From positions 296,001 to 360,000 of the forward strand of contig JAPFBL010000118.1 of assembly GCA_026182355.1 (NCBI GenBank): DNA of 64,000 bases. Reading direction: 5' to 3'. Of this stretch, positions 23,605 through 33,899 are shown one piece after another (position 1 is the first letter of the stretch; each line of letters opens with the position of its first letter). The translations under genes and the position numbers were made by a program. The notes under the pieces were generated by a model. The model was not told the DNA's origin. It ran no database searches and saw only the letters and a list, made by a program, of their open reading frames with translations. This DNA comes from Hermatobates lingyangjiaoensis (taxonomy: Eukaryota; Arthropoda; Insecta; Hemiptera; Hermatobatidae).

Positions 23605-23772
23605 CTTTGTAAAATAATTTGTAATATAATACTTAGTTTTTCTGTTTCTAAATTTATACGTCTGCCTATGAAAAAGGTTTTAAATAAAAACCGAAACGTT
23701 GGCAATGAGAGTTTAATTTGAACCTGAAGAACTGACCCAGTCCCGATAAACTATAGTTTTGTATATATATAT
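23605..23772 (+). mobile_element. F4-type PLE short element
   Basis: Close copy of 1-165, ending AGTTTTGT and (TA)n. Stem II GGUUUU/AAAACC is perfect, stem I is GCC/GGC and stem III is ACGU, but the CUGANGA box reads UAUGAAA. Confidence 0.75.
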
Positions 23773-23775
23773 ATA

Positions 23776-24829
23776 AGAGGAGTAACAAAGAGAGGAAGAA
23801 AACACACTTGCAAACTCAAATATTTGGGCAATCCGTCTCCAGGAGAAAAGAGAAAGGGAGATCAAGCACGTTGTAGGCGCAACGGCAAGAAACCGTTACG
23901 TTGTAAATTGCCCGAAAATTTGAGTTTGTAAATGTATTGCCTTACTCTGTGCGTTAATCTTCTTGGATTTTGAACTCGTATTGTGTCCATTTTGTGTCGT
24001 CTTTCCGATTTTATAATAAGATCAAATTAACTATTTTAGCTCATCTACTGAAGTTGTTGTCTTTACACGACCTTTGAATGACTTACTCGTTGGATGGGTG
24101 ATACAGCACATGACGTCTCGCTCTTGGCTAATGATGCTGAATCATGAATGAGTGTCTATGCCTCTATAAAGGTCGATAGAGAAGTAGGATAAGAGTGTAA
24201 ATTAAAGCAAAAAGGTTCATAAACTCCAACACCAGTTGACGAACTCATTTCGTAATGTAACTTACGCAATTATTTTGTTTATGTTAGTGAATTATTTTTT
24301 ATTTAGCTCGAGGGCAAAGCGCCATTTGCCTCAAGCATGTTTATTATTTACTCCTAGTGCATTGAGCGCGATGCCAAGGACACCATCTCATTCAAGCATG
24401 AAGTTTTTTTCATCAGCATACTACTACTACTACGTATTTCTAGTTCATCATGTATGCATTCACCTAAAGCTCAATGTATGTCAATGGTCAAAGTTCATAT
24501 CTTTTTCATTATTCCTCGCTGCTAGTTAACAACTATCTAGAGTAATTTTGAACTAAGCATCTAAATGGAATCCTTGTTTCTTAGTATCCATCAAAATATC
24601 CAAACAAGACGCATTAATCATTTTAAAGAAATAAAAATATAAATACAATTACCTATATTTAAAATTACTTCTGGAGTACTTTAAGTACGTCCTTATAGTA
24701 CGGCATATCCAGACAGTTCGGCATTTCTCGTACTTATGACCTATGTCATATTGCTCCTTTATCATCTTTGACCCAAATTCATAGCGTTTTTTCGTGAATA
24801 CGTAATTTGAAATCGTGTTAGAAACAATC
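23776..24829. other. nothing recognised
   Basis: GAACACT-free, mixed composition. No ORF of known family. A 97-codon ORF at 24236 has no recognisable domain. Confidence 0.45.
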
Positions 24830-25055
24830 TAAGTGTACCGAATGTTTCTCGGATAGGATGTAATGCATGTACGATGCCAAAGAATATACCAGCGCACTAT
24901 AGTGTACATTGTAACTAGCAGTTCCAGACCCAGAAGGCTTTAACTGCTTGATCACTGTGCTGCTATAACTTAGACGGTCAGTAAATCATGTCGGCGCACT
25001 TCCTGTTCCTAGAACATCACTAAAAGTGAAAGCCCTATATACGGAGCATTGAAAG
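24830..25055 (+). mobile_element. decayed tRNA-SINE, tail type 1
   Basis: TTCTCGGATAGGATGTAATG, TGTACGATGCC and TAGAACATCACTAAAAGTGA correspond in order to the SINE body and tail. The head is missing. Confidence 0.55.
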
Positions 25056-25211
25056 GGAAATGTGCTGCACTTCACATCTTTGCTTCCTCATTACTGCAGA
25101 ACATTTCGCAATGTTTGAGAGTAAACAAAGCAGGCTATGGCTTACATTGCATCATTTAACAGTTTATCTCTCAGTTGTTTCGTTTCCCGATGTCTTGCAG
25201 TCATTGGTACT

Positions 25212-25355
25212 TCACTGAAGAGGAGTATTCTTCTGTTTTAAGTTTACGATCAGATCATAGATATCTGGCATCTGTAAGACATGTTCATTGACATTCATGA
25301 CTTGTAAGGCTTTAAGAGCAGACCTGGAATCAGTAAGAATCCACATATCTCGTAT
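25212..25355 (-). pseudogene. LINE RNase H fragment
   Basis: Minus strand: MWILTDSRSALKALQ, the RNase H block with the catalytic aspartate, then IYDLIVNLKQKN and a stop. The frame upstream becomes AT-rich junk. Only this block of the element remains. Confidence 0.75.
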
Positions 25356-25484
25356 ATGAATGGCGATACGCTTATTAAATGTTATTTTCTGATTATTATT
25401 GTACTCATAATATTGTATTATTGTACTATAGTAATATTTCACTATTATTGTAGTATTATAATGGTTGTCTCATTATTTATTACT

Positions 25485-25755
25485 TAAGAGGGAAAATCAT
25501 TTATTTAAAAGTTCATTTAATCATTAGGGTGTAGTAGGGGTAGGTAAAGCTGTGGTTGCTGTGGTTGTCCCACAGGGGAACACATATATGCCAAACATTG
25601 GGCCCTTTGACTTAGCACACAATGAAGACTGATTCTACATTAGGAGTCCTAAGTTTTGCCTAACTCAAGTGTATTTAGAGTAGGGATCTTGAACGAGTAC
25701 CTGGCCATCGTTATAACGATATAATGTCCTCTCCGAGGGACAACACGCTCAGATT
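25485..25755 (-). mobile_element. tRNA-SINE, tail type 2, head missing
   Basis: Minus strand: GAATCAGTCTTCATTGTGTG and GCCCAATGTTTGGCATATAT tail, with body CTAAATACACTTGAGTTAGG. Runs into another SINE. Confidence 0.8.
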
Positions 25756-25789
25756 TATTGACCTGGACGCTATTTTCTCTATTTTATTA

Positions 25790-26160
25790 GACTGTTTGTT
25801 CGTTTTTCAACGCTCACACTTATAAGTCTTTCACCTTTTAGTGCCGTTCTAGGGGCGGAAAATGTGGCTCATTTATTATTTGGCACCCATTTTGGTAATG
25901 GTCGAGCTACATTACCTGTTGACTGGGAGATTTGGGAGGCCTAAATTTTGCCTAACTCAAGTATATTTAGAGTAGGGATTTTTAACCAGTGCCTGGTCAT
26001 CGTCCAGGCTCGGGACGAACAACTTATCGTCCTCTCCGAGGGACGACGTACTCAGATTTATTCACCTCCCACGTAAATAGATCGAGGGCCAGATGATTAT
26101 CGAACCCCAGAACCTCCAGTTCAGAGGCGACTACGTTAACCACTGAGCTGGCCTGACCCC
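25790..26160 (-). mobile_element. tRNA-SINE, tail type 1
   Basis: Complete minus-strand copy: head GGTCAGGCCAGCTCAGTGGT, B box as GGTTCGATAATC, body GGTGAATAAATCTGAG, tail CCAAAATGGGTGCCAAATAA. Confidence 0.85.
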
Positions 26161-26290
26161 CAATGACAAGATTGTTATTAGTTGCTTTTGGGTGGTACCT
26201 TTGAGTGGTTAGAAGTATTTTTTCTTTAGTTTCATCCTCTGTCACAGTGACACCAAGGTTGGTCATCACTACAGTAAGTACGTGGTGATG

Positions 26291-26445
26291 ATTTAACACC
26301 CACACTAACAGGCTTTCACGTTTACTGCTCTTCCTAAAGTAGAAAGTTTAGCTCATTTATTATTTGGCACCCATCTTAGTTTTTTTTGGTTCACATTATC
26401 AGATTAATAATACATCAGGATCCCTAAATTTTACCTTCTCAATAT
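26291..26445 (-). mobile_element. tRNA-SINE 3' fragment, tail type 1
   Basis: Minus-strand AAGATGGGTGCCAAATAATA and AAACGTGAAAGCCTGTTAG only. Confidence 0.7.
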
Positions 26446-26499
26446 AGTCTGATTTAAAATTAATTAATTAATTAATTTTAAATTTAGACTAAAGATTAA

Positions 26500-26620
26500 C
26501 TCTAGATCTTTATTCTGAGGTAAAATGGATAAACCAACAAAAGTCTCCACACAAATGAAGTTTCATTCAACGCGTTTCGAACACTTTGTGTTCATCATCA
26601 GGAAGACACTATAATACAAA
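26500..26620 (-). mobile_element. F6 PLE short element
   Basis: Minus strand: TTCCTGATGATGAACACA, then GTGTTCGAAACGCGTTGA, then TGTGTGGAGACTTTTG. Two more F6 pieces at 31740 and 62630 share GGAGACT. Confidence 0.8.
26564..26607 (-). ncRNA. hammerhead ribozyme motif, F6
   Basis: CUGAUGA (26601-26595), extra U, stem II GAACAC/GUGUUC around AAA, GAAA, stem III palindrome ACGCGU, U as cleavage-type base, stem I UUC/GAA. GAAACGCG recalls the schistosome hammerhead from memory. Confidence 0.7.
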
Positions 26621-26689
26621 TTATATCTAATTAGTTACAAGAATTAGAGTGAAATAATAAAACAATAGATCTTTAATGATTACCCGGCA

Positions 26690-26850
26690 AAGCTCAGACT
26701 GTGGTTAACTGCTTTGCATCTTCTCTAAGTACGGCTCGTATAAGATTTATCCATCTAATACAAAAAAAATCCAAGGAAGGTCAAGATTTGAACCTGCAAT
26801 AATCAGTGCTAAGGGAAAGCACATTGATTGTAGACCACCCATGATTTCAG
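26690..26850 (-). mobile_element. possible second tRNA-like SINE
   Basis: Minus strand: TCAATGTGCTTTCCCTTAGC, then 15 bp later GCAGGTTCAAATCTTGACC, which resembles a tRNA B box. Only one copy is seen. Confidence 0.3.
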
Positions 26851-27475
26851 CACAGACGTGCTGACGTCACCACAGACGGCTTAACAAGTGGCCCGTGACT
26901 AACAATCAAGTATATTTTTATAAATCCTCATTTTCAAAGGAATTTTTATTAACATAATTAATTTTCCAATACAAAACAAAAGGACCACAAATATTTGCGA
27001 AGGACACAAATTAGCAACAATAACTGCACCATTTGTAAACTGGTTTATTCTCTAGAAAATATTTCAAGGTTATAAACAAGGAAGGACTTCAATGAAACTG
27101 GTTTTCAAAATAGTTACGCATTACAGGTAATATTTCTTTTTTTAAAAAAACGATATAAAAAAAAGGAAAAATTTTCCCCGTTGAGATAATTGCGCAAAAA
27201 ACAATTAAATCGTCTAAGTAGTTTACAAATCTTTAATAATAACATTTTTTGATAATAATGTAATTGTACTGCCTAAATTTGTAAACGGTATTTACTATTT
27301 AAAACAGATTTCGCATACAGTTAAAGCAAATAACATTATATTTAAACATATTAAAATAAAGTTCTCCTTTAGTGTGACATTGTTGATGCGTATGTAAGTG
27401 TTTAACTTCTTTAAATATCTTTTGAAGTTTCAAATATTAATGTTAAATATATATATATATATTGATATAGTTTCG
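26851..27475. other. AT-rich sequence, nothing recognised
   Basis: No supported feature. Confidence 0.5.
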
Positions 27476-27479
27476 CGAC

Positions 27480-27685
27480 CACTGATATTTCAAATTCACA
27501 TAAGGGGTTATTGAGGATTTTGGTCATAAAACATACAACTTCTGATCATCAGCCGACGTTTCGCCAGAAGTTGTTTGGCATTTTCAAGGCTAAAAAACAA
27601 TTTAAATTTTGGCGAAACGTCGGCTGATGATCAGGAGTTGTATGTTTTATGAAAAAAATCCTCAATAACCCCTTATGTGAATTTA
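27480..27685. mobile_element. F4-type PLE, palindromic
   Basis: The outer arms (CACATAAGGGGTTATTGAGG and its complement) and the inner arms with CGACGTTTCGCCAGAAG and GGCGAAACGTCGGCTGATGA form a 200-bp inverted repeat. In the minus-strand direction the core reads GCCUUGAAAAUGCC ... UGGCGAAACGUCGGC: stems I, II and III (ACGU) form, but the first box is UUGAAAA. Confidence 0.75.
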
Positions 27686-27699
27686 TATATATATACCAT

Positions 27700-27865
27700 A
27701 TATATATATATACCGTTTACATCGGCCAGTGGACGCATTTACGTCTCCGTTCCTTCATTCTTTCTCCTTTTATTTTCTTTCTTTCTACTCTCCTGAAGAC
27801 GGCAAGACGCCGAAATTATCGAGATTCGTGAGTGTTCGTCCTTTTTCTTGTGTTCTCTAGTTGTA
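27700..27865 (+). mobile_element. F3 PLE short element
   Basis: CATCGGCCAGTGGACGCATT, pyrimidine-rich lead, ribozyme at 27788, then TTCGTGAGTGTTCG and a long (TA)n. Confidence 0.75.
27788..27824 (+). ncRNA. hammerhead ribozyme motif, F3
   Basis: CUGAAGA (27793-27799), extra C, stem II GGC/GCC around AAGAC, GAAA (27812-27815), stem III AU/AU with one-base loop, C27820 as cleavage-type base, stem I UCUC/GAGA. All required core bases are present. Confidence 0.75.
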
Positions 27866-27912
<47 letters not shown>

Positions 27913-27952
27913 AGTATGCAGCTTTTAGTTTACTTTTTATGCAGTATTTAGT

Positions 27953-28072
27953 TGAGTAGCAGTTTGCTTCTCAAAGCCAGTACTTCGCACTTCTTCCTAA
28001 TGTCGATGGATGTCGAAATATTGAAGTGAGTTCTGAAGTGACTTTCTGTGTTCTTTCCTATTTGTTAAAGTT

Positions 28073-28075
<3 letters not shown>
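27953..28075 (+). mobile_element. F2 PLE short element
   Basis: GCAGTTTGCTTCTCAAAGCC, then CCTAATGTCGATGG, GTCGAAATATTGAAGTGAG, and TTTCTGTGTTCTTTCC before (TA)n. The first box is mutated (CUAAUGU). Confidence 0.75.
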
Positions 28076-28120
<45 letters not shown>

Positions 28121-28164
28121 AAATTCAAAACGAAGGAAACACACAGAAAGACACAGACATAACT

Positions 28165-28202
28165 CACATCGATATTTCGACCATCGTCGTCATCAGGAGG
28201 TG
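28165..28202 (-). ncRNA. hammerhead ribozyme motif, F2
   Basis: Mirror copy of 28289-28326, identical in the core. Confidence 0.7.
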
Positions 28203-28288
28203 CGAAGAGCGAAGAGTCCCGCAGGAAGACAGGGCGGTACTAAGTACTGAGTACCGCCCTGTCTTCCTGCGGGACTCTTCGCTCTTCG

Positions 28289-28326
28289 CACCTCCTGATG
28301 ACGACGATGGTCGAAATATCGATGTG
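28289..28326 (+). ncRNA. hammerhead ribozyme motif, F2 (reference copy)
   Basis: CUGAUGA (28295-28301), extra C, stem II GAC/GUC around GAUG, GAAA (28313-28316), stem III AUAU, C28320 as cleavage-type base, stem I CACCUC/GAUGUG with one mismatch. Confidence 0.72.
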
Positions 28327-28410
28327 AGTTATATCTGTGTCTTTCTGTGTGTTTCCTTCGTTTTGAATTTATTTTATTTTAAAAAAGTCCGCTGGACCGT
28401 TTCTTATAAT

Positions 28411-28411
<1 letters not shown>

Positions 28412-28464
<53 letters not shown>
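28412..28464. repeat. (TA)n microsatellite
   Basis: About 50 bp, between an F2 palindrome and an F1 remnant. Confidence 0.95.
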
Positions 28465-28466
<2 letters not shown>

Positions 28467-28555
28467 ATGATCAAACCACAATAAGAAAATGGGAAAACAA
28501 GACTAAGATCTTGATAATATATTGATTGTTATTTCACGTGTTTATGTGAAATATT
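28465..28555. mobile_element. F1 PLE 3' ends, head to head, internal deletion
   Basis: ATCAATGATCAAACCACAAT through AGACTAAGATCTTGA on the minus strand, then a plus-strand TTGATTGTTATTTCACGTG terminal hairpin. Confidence 0.75.
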
Positions 28556-28569
28556 TTTATTTCATTTTT

Positions 28570-29410
28570 TCTGTTTTGTTTCATTTTTTTATTTTTATCG
28601 TCATCAAGAAAACGATCCATAGAAGACTCAATAATATTTCTTAACAACATTGATTTTTCATAGGTAATAAATTTAGCTCCATAAAATCAATATGATGATT
28701 TTCATTGTTTATATGCAAAAATAAGGCACTAATTTTTTCATGTGTACTTACGTTGTATTGGTGTTGTTTTACATGTGTCTTTAAAGATTTACCAGTTTGA
28801 CCAATATACATTTTATGGCAATTTTTGTACGGGATTTTATAAATACCACCTGACTCCAGTTCCCTGGGAGAGGTTTTTTATTAACATATGCCTACGTTAT
28901 TACGATTAGGAAACACTATATTAAAATCATGTTTGCGGGAAAGTTTTGGAAGAGGGTCCAATAATTCATGATACGGTAAAACTATAGAATTTGACAATGA
29001 ATGGGGCTATGTTAAAATATTAGAGGTTTTTTTAGCACCCTTCAAAGCTAAGTCTATATAAGAGGTGGGGTATTTCAATGAAAGGGCAATTGACCTAATG
29101 TTATTAATCTCATCATTATGGAATTCAGGAGAGCACACTCTTAATGCCCTCAAGAACATATTTCTTAAAACAGAAATTTTAACATTTCTTGGATGGAAGT
29201 ATAGAAATGGACATAGGAAAGCGGGTTAGTGGGTTTTTTATATACACTAAATCGTAACTGTTTAGGTAACCTATGGATCAGGACATCTAAGAAGGGCAAA
29301 TTACCACTTAATTCTTCTTCCATTGTGAACTGGATTGTCGGCACTAATGAATTTAATTTTATTAAATTATATTTATTAAATTTATAAATAATAAAGCCTA
29401 ACTTCAACTC
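28570..29410 (-). pseudogene. Penelope-like element remnant: RT thumb region, connector, GIY-YIG
   Basis: Read on the minus strand. At 29407-29165 comes the end of the PLE reverse transcriptase (SLVPTIQFTMEEE, NLPFLDVLIHR, FSVYKKPTN). Next, RNMFLRALRVCSPEF at about 29160 closely parallels the intact copy at 47136. A stop follows at about 29010. Then GGIYKIPYKNCHKMYIGQTG at about 28840 gives both halves of the GIY-YIG motif. At least two frame breaks separate these blocks, so it is dead. It is a different and more divergent copy than the one at 47100. On the other side it abuts a plus-strand F1 3' end. Confidence 0.85.
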
Positions 29411-31030
29411 AGGTTAGTGGGGTTAGACCGTCTGAATACTGTAATGACCGATTTGAAAAGATTTTAATGAAATTAGAGTAGCTTAAGCATACGAAGAGGT
29501 AGGATAGCATTGGAAATCAAAATCTACATAACAATACTTAAATACCATTTTATAACCTAATGTATTATGATAGGTTAACATTTGTCAGGGTAAATACACT
29601 GCTTATAAAATTGATCACCAAATAACTTACTTTCCTTAGTGAAAGATAACCTATTTTATATAACTCAACAAAAAATATTTAAAATAATTAATATATTAAC
29701 AAAAGTAAGTGGGAGACTGTTTTTGTGATTCATTCTATGAAAGGATATGCAGTCGATATGCAAGTGGCAAGTCGCATCAATACATCTCTTTATTATTATT
29801 TCAAAAAAAAAAAACAAGTTTCGTCGCCTTCTTCCTTTTTCCTCCCTAATTGGTGTGATCTGCATAATTAGTTCTCACCTCTAAAATCCCCCCCCCTCTC
29901 CCCGATGTCTGTCTGATGAATGACGTCAGACTAACATTGTCACACTTGTTCACTAACCCCAATCTTTGGTGACCAGTGTCAAACGCTCTCAACTTATCAC
30001 ATTCATAAATATTGTTTACTACAATCTAGTTTCAAGTAGAGGAATTTCATTAGTAGTTGGCCCTGGTGGTTAAAATTATAGTTGCTAATTGCTCGAGCAC
30101 TCTGCTATAACAGAATGCTAGTCACTACTCGCAAACAAAACTACATTTAAAATAGTAAGCAATAGTTTCACAGTTATATTACTTAAATAGCAAAACAAAG
30201 TTATTTACTGATTTCAATTAAAAAATCTATACTAAGATAAAAAAAATATTAAAAATACCACTACAGCGTATAATTTGTATTTATTATTTGTATTAAACAT
30301 CTGAAGGTTCTTTACGCCAGTAAAATAATTTACTTCACATATAATGTCAATTAAGCTAAAAGTAGAACCGAACATTACAAATGTTTATATCGTCAACCCA
30401 AAAACGCATAAACTGATAATTTACTTTAATTGTTTTTTTCTCTACAGTAAGACGTTTGATTACATTATTAGAATTTTATTCATAAAAAAATTGATTTTGA
30501 TATTTGACGGTTTATACACTTTGATATCTATTCAATTCATTTTTATTAATTCTTTTATTGTTTGTGTTTATATAGATTGATGGGGTGTGGCAAAACATAT
30601 TGTAATTATTTCGCAATAGCACTATTGAACAAATCGTAATAAAATTATTCAAATATGTAGTTCTTTGCATGGAAAAGTTTTCTTTTGCCATATAAAATAA
30701 TTAAAAAGTTAATATATATATTTTAATAGCGTGTTCCAAGAAACGGGATAGTAACTAATAATACAGTTATGGTCATATTAAACATTTTGAATTTTAATAA
30801 ATAGAATTAAATAATGGGGAAAAATGAACTTTTCTCATTTCATAAGAGAAGCACCTTTATAAAGATAGGCATCACGTTATGTTCTTCCCTATCCCATTAA
30901 ACTGAACGTTTTCATTTCTGTCTATCAGTTTAATCAATTTGGATTATACTCAATATTCATTCATGTTTCAACTTATTCTTTTAACTTTTAACACAACATT
31001 ATGTTCTTCCAGAACAGTTTATTTTTTAAT
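29411..31030. other. AT-rich sequence, nothing recognised
   Basis: No supported feature. Confidence 0.5.
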
Positions 31031-31067
31031 TCATTACTCTGAAGGGTAACTTATACTCGCATTGCAA

Positions 31068-31099
<32 letters not shown>

Positions 31100-31105
<6 letters not shown>

Positions 31106-31222
31106 TGTCGTTATCAGTCTTTTGAGCGATTCACATCTATTCCTGACGACTAGGGCATCGAAATATAGTAGTGAGTTCAGTGATTTCTTTTCTGTGTGTT
31201 CTTTTGAAAATTCTAGTTTATA
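31100..31222 (+). mobile_element. F2 PLE short element
   Basis: CTATTCCTGACGACTAGG, CATCGAAATATAGTAGTGAG, then TTTCTTTTCTGTGTGTTCTT and TTGAAAATTCTAGTTTA before (TA)n. CUGACGA and GAAA are intact; stem I is weak. The palindrome at 42828 has the same tail. Confidence 0.75.
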
Positions 31223-31236
31223 TATATATATATAGT

Positions 31237-31363
31237 TCAATGTAGAAAAAGAAACATAGAGAAATTAAGAGCACACACTTACAGTCTCTAATTTTGGTTT
31301 GAACCGTCTTCAGGAGAGATAAGAGAGGGAAACCAAGCGCACTGGTTCAAAAAGTGTTCAATG

Positions 31364-31365
<2 letters not shown>
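31237..31365 (-). mobile_element. F3 PLE short element
   Basis: Minus strand: CTCTCCTGAAGACGGTTC, AAACCAAAATTAGAGACTG, TAAGTGTGTGCTC, ending ACATTGAACTA and (TA)n. Second box AAAA instead of GAAA. Confidence 0.75.
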
Positions 31366-31394
<29 letters not shown>

Positions 31395-31398
<4 letters not shown>

Positions 31399-31511
31399 CA
31401 AACCACAATAAGAAATGGGAAAACAAGACTAAGTTCTTTCAACCGTAACAAGCGGTCTTCGTCAGAGTCAAAAACCCAACTGCTTTGTTATTTCACGTGT
31501 TTATGTGAAAT

Positions 31512-31525
<14 letters not shown>
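31395..31525 (-). mobile_element. F1 PLE short element
   Basis: Minus-strand F1 with hammerhead at 31417-31477 (stem III AGAACU, no longer a palindrome), followed directly by a plus-strand terminal hairpin TTTCACGTGTTTATGTGAAA. (TA)n on both sides. Confidence 0.8.
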
Positions 31526-31553
<28 letters not shown>

Positions 31554-31739
31554 TAAACCGATCTTGAAGTGTTCTTCTTCAGAAAAAAAACTAAAAAAAT
31601 ATAAAATATCATTAGAGAGTTATCTTTAGCATAAAGTAAATTGTACATTGTACAAAATAAAATAAGGTACAGTACCATAAGTTTTATTTTGTACCATTTA
31701 CTTTATACTGTAAATAACTCTCTGATGAAATTGTATACC

Positions 31740-31830
31740 TATTTTTATCGTTAATTCCTGAAGAAGATCACAACGTGTTTGAATCGCGTTGTTTATACTA
31801 TTAAATTACGATATGTGGAGACTATTTCAT
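31740..31830 (+). mobile_element. F6 PLE fragment, decayed
   Basis: TTCCTGAAGAAGATCACAAC, GTGTTTGAATCGCGTTG, then TGTGGAGACTATTTC. GAAA has become GAAU. Confidence 0.6.
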
Positions 31831-31899
31831 TAGCTTTTTAACCTTTAATGAGTAAATACCACATAATAACTGATTGCACCACCTTATAATACTTTCAAT

Positions 31900-32110
31900 A
31901 CTGCATTTTTCATATAGAAGGTAAATATGTGTAGAAAACCTTTCGTACCAAAATGTTACATCGTGCAATTGACAAACAGTACCTGAAATACTAAATTTCT
32001 GTATTTTTCATGGAAAAGGTAAATAAATGTAAAAAACCTTTCGTACCAAAATGTTACATCGTGCAATTGACAAACAGTACCTGAAATACTAAATTTCTGT
32101 ATTTTTCCAT
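31900..32110 (+). repeat. 98-bp tandem duplication
   Basis: AACCTTTCGTACCAAAATGT and the following 60 bp occur at about 31937 and 32035. Confidence 0.9.
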
Positions 32111-33115
32111 GAATAACCACAATGTACTTTCAAATTGGTTAAATAACAATCTGCCTAGTGTCTGTGGATAAGTTTAGAACAGTCACGTAAGCCAATTCAT
32201 TATTTTTGTAGTGACTCTGACATTTATTTTATGATTTACTATTTCATTGTACGGATACTATAAGTTTCCCGTCACCATATTTTGTTGATATTTGTTGTTT
32301 AAATGATGCATACGCAGTTACACAACATGCCAGTAAAGTTGTAAACTACCTGGCAAGTGGGTGGAGATTTTTTATAAATCGTGGACTTGCTTCAGACGAA
32401 CACCACTTTCTCAGTCTTTCAGCTATCTAACACTCAAGCCTTCACCTAAATGCTTCAAATTACCGAGAATCATTTCAAGACCTCTTTTGCAGCCTAATGT
32501 CCTATTCCTTGAACATATCCCACCTGCTAATGAATGTTGAGTGCTGTATTTAGCCGTGACCTGCTTGTATTCTGGAATAGTTCCAAAACCAATTACCTCC
32601 AATGTCGAGAAGCTGACCCAACCTAATAATCTATTATTGTTTTTTTTATTGTTCAGTTTATGAAACATTCTAGTATATCAATGCTTCATTGTTTAAGTTT
32701 GTGTTCAAGCTACAATTATACTTTTAGCTGCCTTTAGAAAAAAGTCAATAGATCACTAACTGATAGTAAAAGAATTCTTATAATTTATTTTTCTTTAAAT
32801 TTAATGTACCAATTATAAAGATTATTACTGCAACATTATCTCTAGTTTACACCACTTTAGTGTGCTCATTCAAAAATTACTACAAAATAAGCGAAACTCT
32901 ACCAAATAGTTTACATGTGATGTAAATATATATATATTTATCAGTATCTATATAGTATATATATATATATACTATACAGTATATATATATATATATACTG
33001 ATACTTTGAAATTTATCTGATACTTTGAAATAGATGTGTACTCAACAACTCTGATTATAAAATAACCTTTTGTATGTATCTGTTGGTCTCAAAAATTTGT
33101 GTTAGTTCTCTATAT
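32111..33115. other. AT-rich sequence, nothing recognised
   Basis: Ends in (TA)n hairpins at 32925-33000. No supported gene. Confidence 0.5.
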
Positions 33116-33119
33116 GAGT

Positions 33120-33262
33120 TGTAGTTTGTTTTGGTAAATGTATTATAGTTCTTACTCTAATTTTAGCCCTGAAGATGATGTACAAATACATCGAAACGTC
33201 GGCCTAGGAAGGAGTTTATTTTCTTTTATTTGACCTAGCCCTCAATAACAAAACATAGAATA
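33120..33262 (+). mobile_element. F4 PLE short element
   Basis: TTTTAGCCCTGAAGATGATG, then CATCGAAACGTCGGCC, then a tail CTAGCCCTCAATAACAAAAC and (TA)n. Confidence 0.75.
33166..33203 (+). ncRNA. hammerhead ribozyme motif, F4 (reference copy)
   Basis: CUGAAGA (33169-33175), extra U, six-pair stem II GAUGUA/UACAUC around CAAA, GAAA (33193-33196), stem III ACGU, C33200 as cleavage-type base, stem I GCC/GGC. All core bases are present. Confidence 0.78.
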
Positions 33263-33290
33263 TATATATATATATATATATACATATATA

Positions 33291-33540
33291 AAAAGATTTC
33301 ACATAAACACGTGAAATAACAATCAATGATCAAACCAAAATAAGAAATGGGATAACAAGACTCAGATATTTCAACCGTAAAGATCTTTCTGTCAACTTTT
33401 TCCTTTCTTCGTCGGTTGGGTTTTTGACTCTGACGAAGACCGCTTGTGACGGTTGAAAGATCTTAGTCTTGTTTTCCCATTTTCATATTGAAGTTTGATC
33501 ATTGATTGTTATTTCACGTGTTTATGTGAAATCTTTATAT
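33291..33540. mobile_element. F1 PLE pair, head to head
   Basis: Minus arm from AAAAAGATTTCACATAAACA to AAGACTCAGATATTTCAACC; plus arm from GTTGGG (33415) to TATGTGAAATC. (TA)n on both sides. Confidence 0.85.
33418..33478 (+). ncRNA. hammerhead ribozyme motif, F1
   Basis: Same structure as 11056-11116, with one loop II change (CUUGUGA). Confidence 0.7.
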
Positions 33541-33574
33541 ATATATATATATATATATATGTAACTGAAAAAAA

Positions 33575-33660
33575 AAACACATAAAGAACGAGAATACTTA
33601 CTAGATCAAATATTTCGAACCGAAGTTCGTCATCAGTTCTTATTTATTTGAAAAATGGTA
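33575..33660 (-). mobile_element. F2 PLE short element with UUCG loop
   Basis: Minus strand: GAACTGATGACGAACTTCGG, TTCGAAATATTTGATCTAG, TAAGTATTCTCG, then a tail to (TA)n. Confidence 0.75.
33596..33645 (-). ncRNA. hammerhead ribozyme motif, F2
   Basis: CUGAUGA (33636-33630), extra C, stem II GAAC/GUUC closed by a UUCG tetraloop, GAAA, stem III AUAU. Stem I is not convincing. Confidence 0.6.
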
Positions 33661-33899
33661 CAAAGAATGATTAAAAGTTGTCAGAAATAAGCTAGTGGTA
33701 AAAAAAACATAGAAAATAACCCTTACAGTATCAAATTTTTGCTGAACAGTCATCAGAATAACAGTGAGATTCTGGTGAAGTGTTGATTGTCAACTTCGAT
33801 AATTCACGATCAGTGAACATTTGAATCTGTGTGTTTGACCATTTATGTTAATCTCTAGTTTATTTCTGAATTTCATTGTATATTGTCTACAATACATAT

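Larger units (their letters stand above)
28113..28385. mobile_element. F2 PLE pair forming a 270-bp palindrome
   Basis: Almost perfect palindrome centred near 28240 (GTACCGCCCTGTCTTCCTGC on the plus arm). Each arm has one hammerhead and ends in AAAATAAATTCAAAACGAAG or its complement. (TA)n follows on the left. Confidence 0.85.
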
